Below, one piece after another: positions 8,199-17,451 of a stretch of 64,000 bases of DNA (its first letter is position 1; every line of letters begins with the position of its first letter). The DNA is from Phycisphaerales bacterium. GTDB taxonomy: Bacteria; Planctomycetota; Phycisphaerae; Phycisphaerales; UBA5793. The stretch covers positions 36,992 through 100,991 of the forward strand of contig JADZAS010000035.1 of NCBI GenBank assembly GCA_020852515.1. The letters are read 5' to 3'. A program made the position numbers and the translations under genes. The notes under the pieces are model-generated. The model ran no database searches. It saw only the letters and a list, made by a program, of their open reading frames with translations, and was not told the origin of the DNA.

Positions 8199-9245
8199 AT
8201 GTTCGCCCGCCTCTCTGCTGCCGTTTCGCTCGGCTTCATTTTTGCTTTCTGCCCCGCGGCCGTCGCGCAGCCTGAAAGCGCTCCGGGCAACCGCACGCTC
8301 GAGTGGAACGCCGAGATCGATGCGCCGCTGGCGCAGGTGTGGGATGCCTTCACGACCGAGGACGGCATCGAATCGTGGATGACGCCGCTGGCCGAGGTCG
8401 ATCTGCGCATCGGCGGCTCGATCAAGACGAACTACAACCCGCAAGGCACGATCGGAGATGAAACGACCATTGTGCACCGCATCCTCAGCCTCGAGCCGCA
8501 GCGCATGCTCTCCTCGCGCGTCGAGAAGTCCCCGTCCGGTTTCCCGCACGCAAAAGTGCTCGAGCAGGCGTGGGGCGTGTGGTATTTCGAGCCGCTCGGC
8601 GCCAACCGCACGCACATCCGCCTCGTCAGCGCGGGCTGGGGCAGCGGGTCTGACTGGGACGCCGCCGAGACCTTCTTCCAGGCAGGCAACGAGTGGACGC
8701 TGAACCAACTCAAGGAGAAATTCGCCGCCGCCGCAGGCAACGCGGCCAGCCCGGATGCCACGCTGGACATCGCGCGCCGACTGCTTGGCGGCGAGTGGAT
8801 CGCTTCGCAGCCCAACGAGAGCGGCGAAACCTTTCGCGTCCGCAACACGTTCATCGACGGGCCCGACGGGCGGAGTTTCAGCGTCCGCGGCTGGGTCGGC
8901 GGCGATGATGGCATGTTCGAGCATGGCCAAGGGCAGATCTGGATCGAGCCCGGCCAAAACGAAGTGCGATTCCAGAACATCAACGAGCAGGGCCACGTCG
9001 CGCGCGGAGCCATCACCAGCCCCAAGGCCGACACGCTCGAGTGGGACTGGCACGCCCGGGCTGACGCCGGCCCCGGCCAGCGCTACCGCGTCACCATGCA
9101 CTTCACGGGTCCCGACGCCTACACCTTCCGGCTCGAGCATCTCGAAGAAAACGGCTCATACCGCCAATTGATTGAGTTGCCCTTCACTCGCGTGCGCGAG
9201 TCGTCCGAAGCGCGTGAGAAGCCGGCACCTGGCGGCGGGCGGTGA
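8199..9245 (+). CDS. Exported SRPBCC (AHSA1/START-like) protein with a second C-terminal domain
   Basis: 348 aa. Residues 1-22 are a signal peptide ending FCPAAVAQ. Residues about 32-170 are an SRPBCC/AHSA1 domain (IDAPLAQVWDAFTTEDGIESWM, GGSIKTNYNP, then SAGWGSGSDWDAAETFF near its end). This is a helix-grip fold that usually binds hydrophobic ligands. Residues about 190-330 form a second domain starting RRLLGGEWI, with lipocalin-like beta strands (YRVTMHFTG). The start is the ATG at 8199. It is probably co-expressed with the DUF1761 gene 46 bases upstream. The ligand is unknown. Confidence 0.8.
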   Translation: MFARLSAAVSLGFIFAFCPAAVAQPESAPGNRTLEWNAEIDAPLAQVWDAFTTEDGIESWMTPLAEVDLRIGGSIKTNYNPQGTIGDETTIVHRILSLEPQRMLSSRVEKSPSGFPHAKVLEQAWGVWYFEPLGANRTHIRLVSAGWGSGSDWDAAETFFQAGNEWTLNQLKEKFAAAAGNAASPDATLDIARRLLGGEWIASQPNESGETFRVRNTFIDGPDGRSFSVRGWVGGDDGMFEHGQGQIWIEPGQNEVRFQNINEQGHVARGAITSPKADTLEWDWHARADAGPGQRYRVTMHFTGPDAYTFRLEHLEENGSYRQLIELPFTRVRESSEAREKPAPGGGR

Positions 9246-9486
9246 GGAGGCACGGCAACGACAGCCCAGCGGCGAGGCGGTTGGTGTCTTATCGCCCGAC
9301 CCGATCACTTCACCCTGAAATTCTGCGGATTTGAGCCGGCAGGCCTTTCGGGAGGGGCAACTTCCGTGTAACATCTGTACAGCCTCGCCTCTTGAAGGGA
9401 AAGCGGTGCGGCCGGTTCAGCGGACTGGCGCTTCTGCAGACAGACGAGCCGGGCGATGTCTCGCCCTCGTACACCCGGAGGAAATC

Positions 9487-10842
9487 ATGACAGCATCCAG
9501 TCGAGCTGAGGTCCAAGGGCCGTTGCTTCTGCTTTCACTTTATCTCACGTTCGCGCTCGTGACGCCGGCTCTGGGACAAGACTACCGGTACGCGATGTTT
9601 CTCATGGATAGCGCGCCGCGCAGGTCATCGGTCGCAAATGGAATTAACAGCTTTGGAGCTGTGGTTGGGTACTTCATCGATGAGCAGACCTACATGCGAG
9701 CGTCTCTCTGGCGCGAAGGAATTCTATCTGATCTGGACCCGCAAGCGCCGTGTTGCAGCAACTTTGCAGCCGCAATCAACGACAACGGAGACATCGTTGG
9801 ACAGCGCAGCGAAGAAGGTGCGGTACTGTGGCTCGCGAACGGCCAGCGGATTCAACTGGGGTCGCTCGGCGGCCGCTGGCTCGCCCAGCCGTACGACATC
9901 AACAACAACCGCCAGGTTGTTGGTGAGTCTTCAGCTCCGCCTGATGATTATCCACATCCGTTCATCTGGCAGGATGGTGTGATGCGAGATCTGGGTACGT
10001 TTGGTGGGCCACGAGGTACGGCGCACGCGATCAACGACTCTGGGTCGGTCGTGGGAACGGCGGAGATTCCCGGCACGGACAATCGCCCGTTCCTGTGGGA
10101 AGGCGGCGATCTGATTCAACTGGACATGTTGCCCGAAGGAAACAACGGCGTCGCGACCGACATCAATGATGCAGGGCTGATCGTCGGAGGTTTGGAAGCG
10201 GAGAGCCATTTTTGGTACGCCGTCAAGTGGGTGGATCAACAGCTTGTGGTAATACACGACGAATCAATGGCATGGCAGAGCAGCGCCAGCGCCGTCAACA
10301 ACCATGGCGTGATCGTCGGGTCCATGACCCTAGACTCGGACGCCATCGTCGGTTACGTCATGGAAGACGAACACATGGTCGATCTGAATTCGTTAATTCC
10401 ACCAGCGGCGCGACGCGAAATCGGGAGCGCCGTTGACATAAATGACTACGGCGCCATTATCGGCCTCACGAAGGGTGATCCGGCGCGCGGTGTGATTCTC
10501 CACCCCGTGACCACCTCATTCACACTTGAGCCACCCGTCCCGGGCTCGGCCGGCGTTGAGAACGTGTTGATCGCCAACGGAGTGACTCCCGGAGCTCGCG
10601 TCGTATTCGTCGCGTCGCGATTTGGCGGAGGAACGGTCATCCCGGGGTGCGGCGTGGCGAGTGGCGCGATTCTCCAACTGGACAAGCCGATGATTGTCGG
10701 CTTGGCCGTGGCCAACCAATGGGGCATCGCGTCCATCTCCCGGACGGTCCCGCAGAGTACGGAGGATGTTCGGATCGTCTTCCAAGCGGCGATTCCCAGC
10801 GAATGCAAGATCAGCCAGGTGCTGAGTCACCAGTTCTACTGA
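9487..10842 (+). CDS. Secreted HAF-repeat protein
   Basis: 451 aa. A signal peptide (hydrophobic LLLLSLYLTFALV, cleavage near ALGQ) is followed by at least six HAF-type repeats. Each carries a phrase of the form AINDxGxVVG: AINDNGDIVG, DINNNRQVVG, AINDSGSVVG, DINDAGLIVG, AVNNHGVIVG, DINDYGAIIG. These probably form a beta-propeller. The last 110 residues are a separate C-terminal domain (PGARVVFVASRFGGG, a Pro-Gly-Cys turn, QAAIPSECKIS) shared with other exported proteins in this window. The start has GGAGGAAAT upstream. Base composition is less GC-rich than in the neighbours, so an imported copy is possible. Function unknown. Confidence 0.85.
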   Translation: MTASSRAEVQGPLLLLSLYLTFALVTPALGQDYRYAMFLMDSAPRRSSVANGINSFGAVVGYFIDEQTYMRASLWREGILSDLDPQAPCCSNFAAAINDNGDIVGQRSEEGAVLWLANGQRIQLGSLGGRWLAQPYDINNNRQVVGESSAPPDDYPHPFIWQDGVMRDLGTFGGPRGTAHAINDSGSVVGTAEIPGTDNRPFLWEGGDLIQLDMLPEGNNGVATDINDAGLIVGGLEAESHFWYAVKWVDQQLVVIHDESMAWQSSASAVNNHGVIVGSMTLDSDAIVGYVMEDEHMVDLNSLIPPAARREIGSAVDINDYGAIIGLTKGDPARGVILHPVTTSFTLEPPVPGSAGVENVLIANGVTPGARVVFVASRFGGGTVIPGCGVASGAILQLDKPMIVGLAVANQWGIASISRTVPQSTEDVRIVFQAAIPSECKISQVLSHQFY

Positions 10843-11004
10843 GGACGTTCGATTCAGTACCTAGGCCGAGTTGCGGAGCCGCGCGCACCCAGCGCTTTCG
10901 GCCGACGGGTAGCGATTGCACTTGCACCACGCACGCGCCACCGCCGGGCTTCGCTCGGACCTGCAGGCCGGGCCTACATGAGCCGGTGCCGCCCGATCAC
11001 CCGA

Positions 11005-11117
11005 TGATCCGCCGGCCAGGTTGCCGATACCCCGAATGAACACCACTTATGGCTGCTGCGGTCAGGCTCTGACCAGGTTCGTGGGCCACCCGTGCACCGG
11101 GCCCGGCCGACGGATCA
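11005..11117 (-). ncRNA. ffs: Signal recognition particle RNA (4.5S-type), atypical domain IV loop
   Basis: On the minus strand the conserved domain IV core is GGTCAG-(12 nt)-GCAGCC followed by ATAAG, the same 24-base spacing as in E. coli 4.5S RNA. The ends form a 16-bp helix (TGATCCGTCGGCCGGG with CCTGGCCGGCGGATCA). An inner 7-bp helix (CCGGTGC with GTATCGG, including G-U pairs) and further pairs give the expected single long hairpin. About 113 nt, the short bacterial form. Between the conserved halves the sequence is AGCCTGACCGCA, so the usual CC-GGAA-GG cap is replaced by a loop around CTGACC. The end positions are the limits of the helix. Confidence 0.8.
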
Positions 11118-11185
11118 AGGGGTGATCCGAAGCGCCAAACCGGAAACGGATGGTAGCCTCGGCCCGCTCACCGTACAATTGGGGC

Positions 11186-12493
11186 ATGTCCGAACGGAGC
11201 CGAACTCCCGTCAACGTGGAAGAAGACAGCGAGCGTAGTCGCGTCCGCGCCCTGATCATCATCCGCGGCGTGTTCCTCATCATGCTCGTCACGGTTGTCA
11301 TGCTCAGCCTGCTGCGCGGCGGGTCAGGTTCTTCGGACGACGAGACGACGGCGACTTTCGTACAGTATTGGTGGCTGCCACTGCTCGTGGCCCTTTTTCT
11401 GGGCAGCGCTGCCATCACGGTCGACGCGCTCACGCCCCACAAGAAACTCTCCGGGATGACGGGAGCGCTGTTCGGCCTGATCGCCGGGCTGCTTGCGACC
11501 GTCGCCATCAGTTGGATCCTTGAACTCCTTCTCGAAGCGCACGACTTCCAACCTGGTGAAGCGGGCAGTCGCATCCTCGTGGCCATCAAGGCCGCGTTCG
11601 GCATCACGCTGTGCTATCTCGGCGTGTCGGTCGTGTACAGCACGCAGGATGAGTTCCGCCTGGTCATCCCCTACGTCGAGTTCAGCAAGCAGTTGCGCGG
11701 CACGCGGCCGCTCATTCTCGACACCTCCGCCATCATCGACGGCCGCATCTTCGACGTGGGCCTGACTGGCTTTCTGCTCGCTCCGGTCATCATCCCCCGC
11801 TTTGTCATCGAGGAACTCCAGACGCTCAGCGACTCAAGCGACAGGTTGAAACGGAACCGGGGCCGGCGCGGCCTGGACATGGTGCGCAAGCTCCAGAACA
11901 ACCCGCACATCGATCTTTCCGTGGTCGAGGCGCACGTGCCGGGCATGGGCGTGGACCAGATGCTGCTCGAGGTCGCCCGCGAGTACCGCGCGCACCTCGT
12001 CACGACCGATTTCAATCTCAACAAAGTCGCCGCGATCGATGATGTGAAGGTGCTCAACATTAACGATCTGGCCAACGCGGTGCGAACCGCCGCCGTGCCC
12101 GGCGAGCGCCTGTCGATCCAGATTGTCAAGCGCGGCGAAGGCAAGTCCCAGGGCGTCGGCTACCTCGACGACGGCACCATGGTCGTCGTCGAGCACTCCG
12201 CGGACCTGATCGGCCACCGCGTCGAGTGCTCGGTCACGAGTTCGATCCAGACCTCCGCCGGGCGGATGATCTTCGGCGACCGCATCGGAGAAGGCGTGGT
12301 CGTGGGGGACGAGCCCGACCAAGCCGCGTCGCCCGACCCAGCGACCGAAACGTCCGAGAGTAGCGGCGATGAGAACGGCTGGCCGGCCGAGGCCGCCACG
12401 CCGGCTTCCACGCGAATCGAGCCGGTCGGCAACCGACCTGACCGTCCCCGGCGCCCTCCCGGGGCTTCCGGACGCAATCCACGCCGAGGTTGA
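11186..12493 (+). CDS. PIN/TRAM domain membrane protein (YacL family)
   Basis: 435 aa. Membrane helices lie near residues 20-40, 58-80, 90-115 and 128-148. Residues about 170-290 are a PIN ribonuclease domain (LILDTSAIIDGRIFDVGLTG; RNRGRRGLDMV; VTTDFNLNKVA). A TRAM-like RNA-binding domain follows (GEGKSQGVGYLDDGTMVVVE). This is the order seen in Bacillus YacL. The C-terminal 50 residues are polar and disordered. Four transmembrane segments before PIN is the family norm. It probably acts on RNA at the membrane; its cellular target is unknown. The SRP RNA lies just upstream on the opposite strand. Confidence 0.92.
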   Translation: MSERSRTPVNVEEDSERSRVRALIIIRGVFLIMLVTVVMLSLLRGGSGSSDDETTATFVQYWWLPLLVALFLGSAAITVDALTPHKKLSGMTGALFGLIAGLLATVAISWILELLLEAHDFQPGEAGSRILVAIKAAFGITLCYLGVSVVYSTQDEFRLVIPYVEFSKQLRGTRPLILDTSAIIDGRIFDVGLTGFLLAPVIIPRFVIEELQTLSDSSDRLKRNRGRRGLDMVRKLQNNPHIDLSVVEAHVPGMGVDQMLLEVAREYRAHLVTTDFNLNKVAAIDDVKVLNINDLANAVRTAAVPGERLSIQIVKRGEGKSQGVGYLDDGTMVVVEHSADLIGHRVECSVTSSIQTSAGRMIFGDRIGEGVVVGDEPDQAASPDPATETSESSGDENGWPAEAATPASTRIEPVGNRPDRPRRPPGASGRNPRRG

Positions 12494-12587
12494 ACGTCCG
12501 AAGTATCCCCGAGCGGTCAAACCGGCTCTGCGAAATCCGTTTCAGGGAACATTTCCATGCGTCTTTCGATTAGCTAACGGGGTATTC

Positions 12588-13952
12588 ATGCGCACAGCTT
12601 CTCCCTTGAAGAACCTGCTTCGGTTTCGGCTTGTTGCCGTATTGGCGGTGGCCGCGGCGTCTGCCTCGCCGGCCATCGCTCGACACGACCCGGGGTACAT
12701 CGGGCTCGACCTCGGCACGCTCGGCGGCGAGATGAGCATCGCGCTGGGCATCAACAAGAACAACGAGGTCGTCGGCGCCGCACAGACCGCCAACGGCGAC
12801 TGGCACGCCTTCCTCTGGGTCGACGGGCAGATGACCGACCTCGGCCTGCTGCCCGGCTTCGATGAAGGCTTCGCCCACGGGCTCAACGCTACTCGACAAG
12901 TTGTAGGCCGCATGCAAACGGCGGACGGTCTGAGTTCGCGGGCCTTCGCCTGGAATGCCGGGCAACGGATGGATCTTGGAACGCTCGGGGGGGACAGCGC
13001 GCGGGCCTACGGCATCAATGACTCTCGCCATGCGGTCGGGAGCTCACAACTCACAAACGGCCAGTGGCGGGCCTTTGTCTGGCGCGATAACGCGATGACC
13101 GACCTCGGCGCCCTGCCCGGCCACACCGCCAGTGCCGCGATGCATATCAACGACTCGGAACTCATCGCCGGCTGGTCCGAAGATGGCGAGAGCAATCGCC
13201 TGGCCGTGTACTGGTCCAACGACCAGATCCACGAGATCGGCACCCTCGGCGGCCTGCACGCCGAGGCCACGTCGAGCAATCGCAACGGCGTGATCGTGGG
13301 TTTTGGCGACACGGGCGACGAAGTCGTCCACCCGTTCATGTGGGAAAACAACGTGATGACTGACCTGGGCGCCTTTCCCGTCGGCGGCGACGCGCGCGCC
13401 TTTTCGATCAACATTCTGCGCGAAGCCGTCGGCGAGGCGTATCTGCCGGCCGCGGGCGAGTATCAGGCGGTCCTCTGGAAACCGGGCAGAACGATCCAGA
13501 ACATCAACACGCTCCTGCCGCCGCTCTCGGGATGGGACACGCTCAACTCCGCCACGGGCATCAGCGACTCGGGCCACATCTGCGGCACCGGTCGGACGAC
13601 CGAAGGCCAGACGCACGCCTTTCTGCTGGTTCCCAAACTCGGCCTGGCCAACCCGATCCCCGGGCGCGCCGGCGAGATCAACACTTTCGACGTGGCCGGC
13701 GCCCTGCCCTTGGCGATGGTGCACGTGATTTACGGTTTCCAGTACGGATCCACGCCCGTTCCCGGGTGCGCGGGCGTGAACTTTGGCATCCGCTCCCCAA
13801 CGCTGCTGAGGAGTATCCGGGCGGATGAAACGGGCCACGCTCTGTTTGACGTCATGGTGCCTCGCGCAGCGCGAAATCGCGGCGTGCTCTTCCAGGCGCT
13901 AGAGGGCGGCTCGTGCGAACTGAGCAGCATTCTGATCTGGACATTCTTCTGA
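12588..13952 (+). CDS. Secreted HAF-repeat protein
   Basis: 454 aa with a signal peptide (LVAVLAVAAASASPAIA). It has about seven HAF repeats of about 45 residues, each with a DLGTLGG or DLGALPG phrase followed by a GINKNNEVVG- or GINDSRHAVG-type turn. Repeats are more regular than in the gene at 9487-10842. The C-terminal 105 residues are the domain shared with other exported proteins here (PGRAGEINTFDV, PVPGCAG, GVLFQALEGGSCELSS). The ATG at 12588 starts the signal peptide; the frame is open upstream but without signal-peptide character. It may be a paralogue of the protein at 9487. Function unknown, cell-surface or secreted. Confidence 0.87.
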   Translation: MRTASPLKNLLRFRLVAVLAVAAASASPAIARHDPGYIGLDLGTLGGEMSIALGINKNNEVVGAAQTANGDWHAFLWVDGQMTDLGLLPGFDEGFAHGLNATRQVVGRMQTADGLSSRAFAWNAGQRMDLGTLGGDSARAYGINDSRHAVGSSQLTNGQWRAFVWRDNAMTDLGALPGHTASAAMHINDSELIAGWSEDGESNRLAVYWSNDQIHEIGTLGGLHAEATSSNRNGVIVGFGDTGDEVVHPFMWENNVMTDLGAFPVGGDARAFSINILREAVGEAYLPAAGEYQAVLWKPGRTIQNINTLLPPLSGWDTLNSATGISDSGHICGTGRTTEGQTHAFLLVPKLGLANPIPGRAGEINTFDVAGALPLAMVHVIYGFQYGSTPVPGCAGVNFGIRSPTLLRSIRADETGHALFDVMVPRAARNRGVLFQALEGGSCELSSILIWTFF

Positions 13953-14037
13953 CGATTCATGCCGCGCGAGCGCGGTCGATGGCGGCGATTGCACTTTCAG
14001 TAGAGCAAAGTTGAGCACGGCTCAAGAGGAGTTGGCG

Positions 14038-14829
14038 ATGAAGAGCGTGATGAAGATGATGGTTGCTGCCGCGCTCGGCGCGGCGATGTGCACGGCGGCG
14101 GCGAGCGCCGATGTCTGGTACTTCGACACCTACCTGACCGGCGACCAGCACAACCCGCCCACCGGCAGCCAGGGCACGGGCCACTGCATCATGAAATACG
14201 ATGACGTGACCAACCTGCTGGACATCGATCTCTACATCGAAGGTTTCCTGCCCGAGAATCTGCTCTACGCCCACCTCCACCAGGGTCGGGCCGGCTTTTA
14301 CGGCGATATGATCGCCCACCTCGGCCACGGACACATGTTTATGCCGGACGGCAACGGGCTCCGCCGCATCGCCACGGGCATCCCCATCGACGAGATGTAC
14401 GAAGACGACATCATCAGCGAGGGCGCCTACGTCAACGTCCACACCGTCCAGTTCGAAGCCGGCGAGATCCGCAGCCAGACCACCGTCGTCCCGCGCCTGA
14501 GCACGACCGCGCTGGCGCGGGGCCAGCGGGCCACCTTCGACGTGCTCCACGCCCAAGCCAACGAGCGCATCTACTTCCTCTACAGCATGACCGGCCTGGG
14601 CGCTGGTCCGTCCATTCCTGCCCTCGGGGGGATGACGCTCGACATTCTCACGCCCGTCAACGTGATCGGCAGCGCGGTTTCCAACCAGCAGGGCCACGCC
14701 GCGATGACAGTGCTGATCCCCGCCAATGCTCCCTCGCGAGAGCTTGTCCTCCAGGCGGTGATTCGGCGCGGCGTCGATGGAGCGGATTCCGTGAAATCCA
14801 ATACGATTTCAACTGCTATTCTGCCGTAG
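14038..14829 (+). CDS. Secreted CHRD-domain protein
   Basis: 263 aa. A signal peptide ends AAASA. Residues about 24-150 form a CHRD domain (named from chordin): LTGDQHNPPTGSQGTGH, YDDVTNLLDIDLYIEG, LLYAHLHQGRAG and VQFEAGEIRSQ. The C-terminal 110 residues are the shared exported-protein domain (FLYSMTGLGAGPSIPALGG, VIGSAVSNQQGHAAMTVLIP, LVLQAVIRRG). The start is the ATG at 14038 with AGGAG six bases upstream. CHRD domains are found in secreted proteins of unknown role in bacteria. It follows the HAF protein by 85 bases and precedes the choice-of-anchor-B gene. Confidence 0.87.
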   Translation: MKSVMKMMVAAALGAAMCTAAASADVWYFDTYLTGDQHNPPTGSQGTGHCIMKYDDVTNLLDIDLYIEGFLPENLLYAHLHQGRAGFYGDMIAHLGHGHMFMPDGNGLRRIATGIPIDEMYEDDIISEGAYVNVHTVQFEAGEIRSQTTVVPRLSTTALARGQRATFDVLHAQANERIYFLYSMTGLGAGPSIPALGGMTLDILTPVNVIGSAVSNQQGHAAMTVLIPANAPSRELVLQAVIRRGVDGADSVKSNTISTAILP

Positions 14830-14985
14830 GGTCTTTGTTGGGAATGTATTTGGAGTTCGCCGGGTTCTTCTTTTTCGTGGTGTGGTTGAACTTGGAAGCG
14901 GACGCCGGCCGTCCCGAGAGGGGCTGGCCCGGCGAATGGTTCACCCCTCCGGCATCTTGGGCGCCTCGTCATTTGGAGAATCAGC

Positions 14986-17280
14986 ATGTTAAGGTCGTTT
15001 GTTTGCCAAGGCGCGGCGATGCTTGGGGTGGCCGCCGCACTTGCGGGTACTCCCGCGCTTGCCCAGTTTGACGCTCAAAACGTCACGCTGCTCAAGTTCA
15101 TGCCGCTGTCATCGTTCCCGAGCAATCCCGATTCCGGCAACGACTGCTGGGGCTACGTCTCGCCATCCGGCCGGGAATACGCGCTCATGGGACTGAGCGG
15201 CGCCTTGGCCGTCGTCGAGATCACCGACCCGATCAATCCCGTACTGGTCGCCGAGATCCCTCACAACAGCAGCCTCTGGGGTGACGTCAAGGTCTATCGC
15301 GACCACTGCTATTTCAGCAACGAAACTGGCGGCGGCATCCAGGTCATCAGCCTTGCCGACGTGGACAACGGCAACGTCACGCTCGTGCGCAGCCTGACGC
15401 ACAACGGCTTGTCGAGAACCCACAACGTCCACGTGGACGAAGTGAGCGGGTTCCTCTATCTGTGCGGCGCCAACATCAACAACGGCAGCCTGGTCATCTA
15501 CGACCTCACCGACCCGTCCAATCCGGTTCTGGCCGGCCAGTTCGCCGGACCGTACTGCCACGACGTTCAGGTCGTCACCTACGACTCGGGTCCCTATGCG
15601 GGCCGGCAGATCGCCTTCTGCTCCAACGGTCAGACCGCGTTTGACATCGTCGATGTCACGAACAAGTCCAACATGTTCCGCGTCGGCCGCAACGTGTATC
15701 CCGGCCTGAACTACTGCCATCAGGGCTGGCTCAGCGAAGATCGCAATTTCTTCTTCCTCGACGATGAACTCGACGAGCAGAACGGCTACACCAACACGAC
15801 GCTCACGCGCGTCTTTGACGTCAGCGACATTACCAACCCCACGCTCGTGACGACGTTCACTTCGGGCCGGCCGGCGATCGACCACAACCTGTATGTGAAC
15901 GGCAACTTCATCTTCGAAGCGAACTATCGCAGCGGCCTGCGCATCTTCGACGCCACCGATCCGATGGACGTGGTGCAGACCGGGTGGTTCGACACGTACC
16001 CCGGCGACGACGCCGCCTCGTTCGATGGCGCGTGGAGCACGTACCCCTACTTCCCCAGCGGTACGGTCATCATCAGCGACATCACCCGCGGCCTGTTTAT
16101 CGTCGATGTGACCGCCTCGCAGGCCAGCCTCACCTTCACGTATCCCAACGGGCTGCCTGAGACAATCCAGCCCAGCGGTGGCACCACCCTGCGCGTGGAC
16201 GTCTCAAGCCGCGGCTCGGACCCGCGCGCCGACACGGGCGTGCTTCACTTCAACGACGGCAGCGGCTGGGTGGACATTCCCATGGGCATCCTCGGGCCGA
16301 ACTCCTACCAGGCCACCTTCCCCGCGTCGCCGTGCGGCAGCATGGTTGAGTTCTACGTCAGCTCCGAAACCACCCGCGGGCAGGTTGTCAACGATCCCAC
16401 CGGCGCGCCCGCTGAGACCTACCCGACTTTCAGCGCCAACGCGCTCAACACGCTCGTCAGCGACAACTTTGAAACCAACAACGGCTGGACCGTCGTCAAC
16501 CAGAGCGTCACCGACGGCGCCTGGGCGCGCGGCGTGCCGGCCGGAAACGGCGGCCGCGGCGATCCGACGACCGACTCCGACGGCTCGGGCAGTTGCTGGG
16601 TCACCGGTCTGGGCAACAACCAGGACCTCGACGGCGGGCCGACGACCCTCACCTCCCCCGTCTTCGACCTCAGCGGCGAGTCCAGCGTCCTGCTCGTCTA
16701 CGACCGCTGGTTCTACAACGACGACAGCAGTGACTTCCTCGTCACCGAAGTATCCAACAACGGCGGCAGCAACTGGACCGTCATGCGCACCCTCGGCCAC
16801 GAGCCGGGTTGGCGCACCGAGACACTGACGGTTACCGAGTACCTCCCGCTCACCAGCCAGATGCGCTTCCGCTTCAGTTCATCGGACAATCCCAACAACT
16901 CAGTGACCGAAGCCGGCATCGACGCATTCAAACTCATCTCCGTGGATTGCGGCATGGGTGGAGGCCTCACGCTCACGCTCACCGGCACCTGCCGCAATCA
17001 GGGCGGCGGGCTCTTCGGCTGGACCAACGCCGACCCCAACGTCGCCCTCGCCCTCGTCTTCGCCCGCAACACCGGCTCGTTCGTCGTTCCCGGCGGGCCG
17101 TGCGCCGGCACGGTGCTCGGCCTGGGCACGAACCAGTTGCAGATCGCCCGGCAGTTCAACTCCGGCGCCGGCGCGGGCAACTTCAACGCCACTCTGCCCA
17201 ACGGCGCGTGCGGCGGCTACTTCCAGCTCGTCCAGACGACCGACTGCGAAACCAGCAACGTCGTCCAGGCGCCCAACTGA
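14986..17280 (+). CDS. Choice-of-anchor B family exported protein
   Basis: 764 aa. Signal peptide (MLGVAAALAGTPALAQF). Residues about 30-370 are LVIVD-type repeats forming a propeller: VVEITDPINPVLVAEI, VIYDLTDPSNPVLAGQF, RVFDVSDITNPTLVTTF, LRIFDATDPMDVVQTG. This is the arrangement annotated as choice-of-anchor B. Residues about 485-645 resemble a choice-of-anchor-J/MAM-like beta-sandwich (DNFETNNGW, TSPVFDLSG). The last 110 residues match the C-terminal domain of the S8 peptidase at 25177-27711 very closely. A strong terminator follows 26 bases after the stop. Surface location is likely; function unknown. Confidence 0.88.
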   Translation: MLRSFVCQGAAMLGVAAALAGTPALAQFDAQNVTLLKFMPLSSFPSNPDSGNDCWGYVSPSGREYALMGLSGALAVVEITDPINPVLVAEIPHNSSLWGDVKVYRDHCYFSNETGGGIQVISLADVDNGNVTLVRSLTHNGLSRTHNVHVDEVSGFLYLCGANINNGSLVIYDLTDPSNPVLAGQFAGPYCHDVQVVTYDSGPYAGRQIAFCSNGQTAFDIVDVTNKSNMFRVGRNVYPGLNYCHQGWLSEDRNFFFLDDELDEQNGYTNTTLTRVFDVSDITNPTLVTTFTSGRPAIDHNLYVNGNFIFEANYRSGLRIFDATDPMDVVQTGWFDTYPGDDAASFDGAWSTYPYFPSGTVIISDITRGLFIVDVTASQASLTFTYPNGLPETIQPSGGTTLRVDVSSRGSDPRADTGVLHFNDGSGWVDIPMGILGPNSYQATFPASPCGSMVEFYVSSETTRGQVVNDPTGAPAETYPTFSANALNTLVSDNFETNNGWTVVNQSVTDGAWARGVPAGNGGRGDPTTDSDGSGSCWVTGLGNNQDLDGGPTTLTSPVFDLSGESSVLLVYDRWFYNDDSSDFLVTEVSNNGGSNWTVMRTLGHEPGWRTETLTVTEYLPLTSQMRFRFSSSDNPNNSVTEAGIDAFKLISVDCGMGGGLTLTLTGTCRNQGGGLFGWTNADPNVALALVFARNTGSFVVPGGPCAGTVLGLGTNQLQIARQFNSGAGAGNFNATLPNGACGGYFQLVQTTDCETSNVVQAPN

Positions 17281-17305
17281 TTTCCGCGTTCTCCTGAGTG
17301 ACGCA

Positions 17306-17343
17306 GAGGCCCCGCACCGACAGGTGCGGGGCCTCTTTTGTTT
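17306..17343 (+). terminator. Rho-independent terminator after choice-of-anchor B gene
   Basis: GAGGCCCCGCACC, loop GACA, GGTGCGGGGCCTC: a perfect 13-bp stem followed by TTTTGTTT. Confidence 0.92.
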
Positions 17344-17451
17344 CGACTGCACTGAACGCAAAGCACGGGATCGATCGCCCGGAGCCGGCGTTCCCGTACA
17401 ATCGACTATGGCAACGGCCGCGCGGGCTGTCCTGTTGATTCGGAGTTTGCC

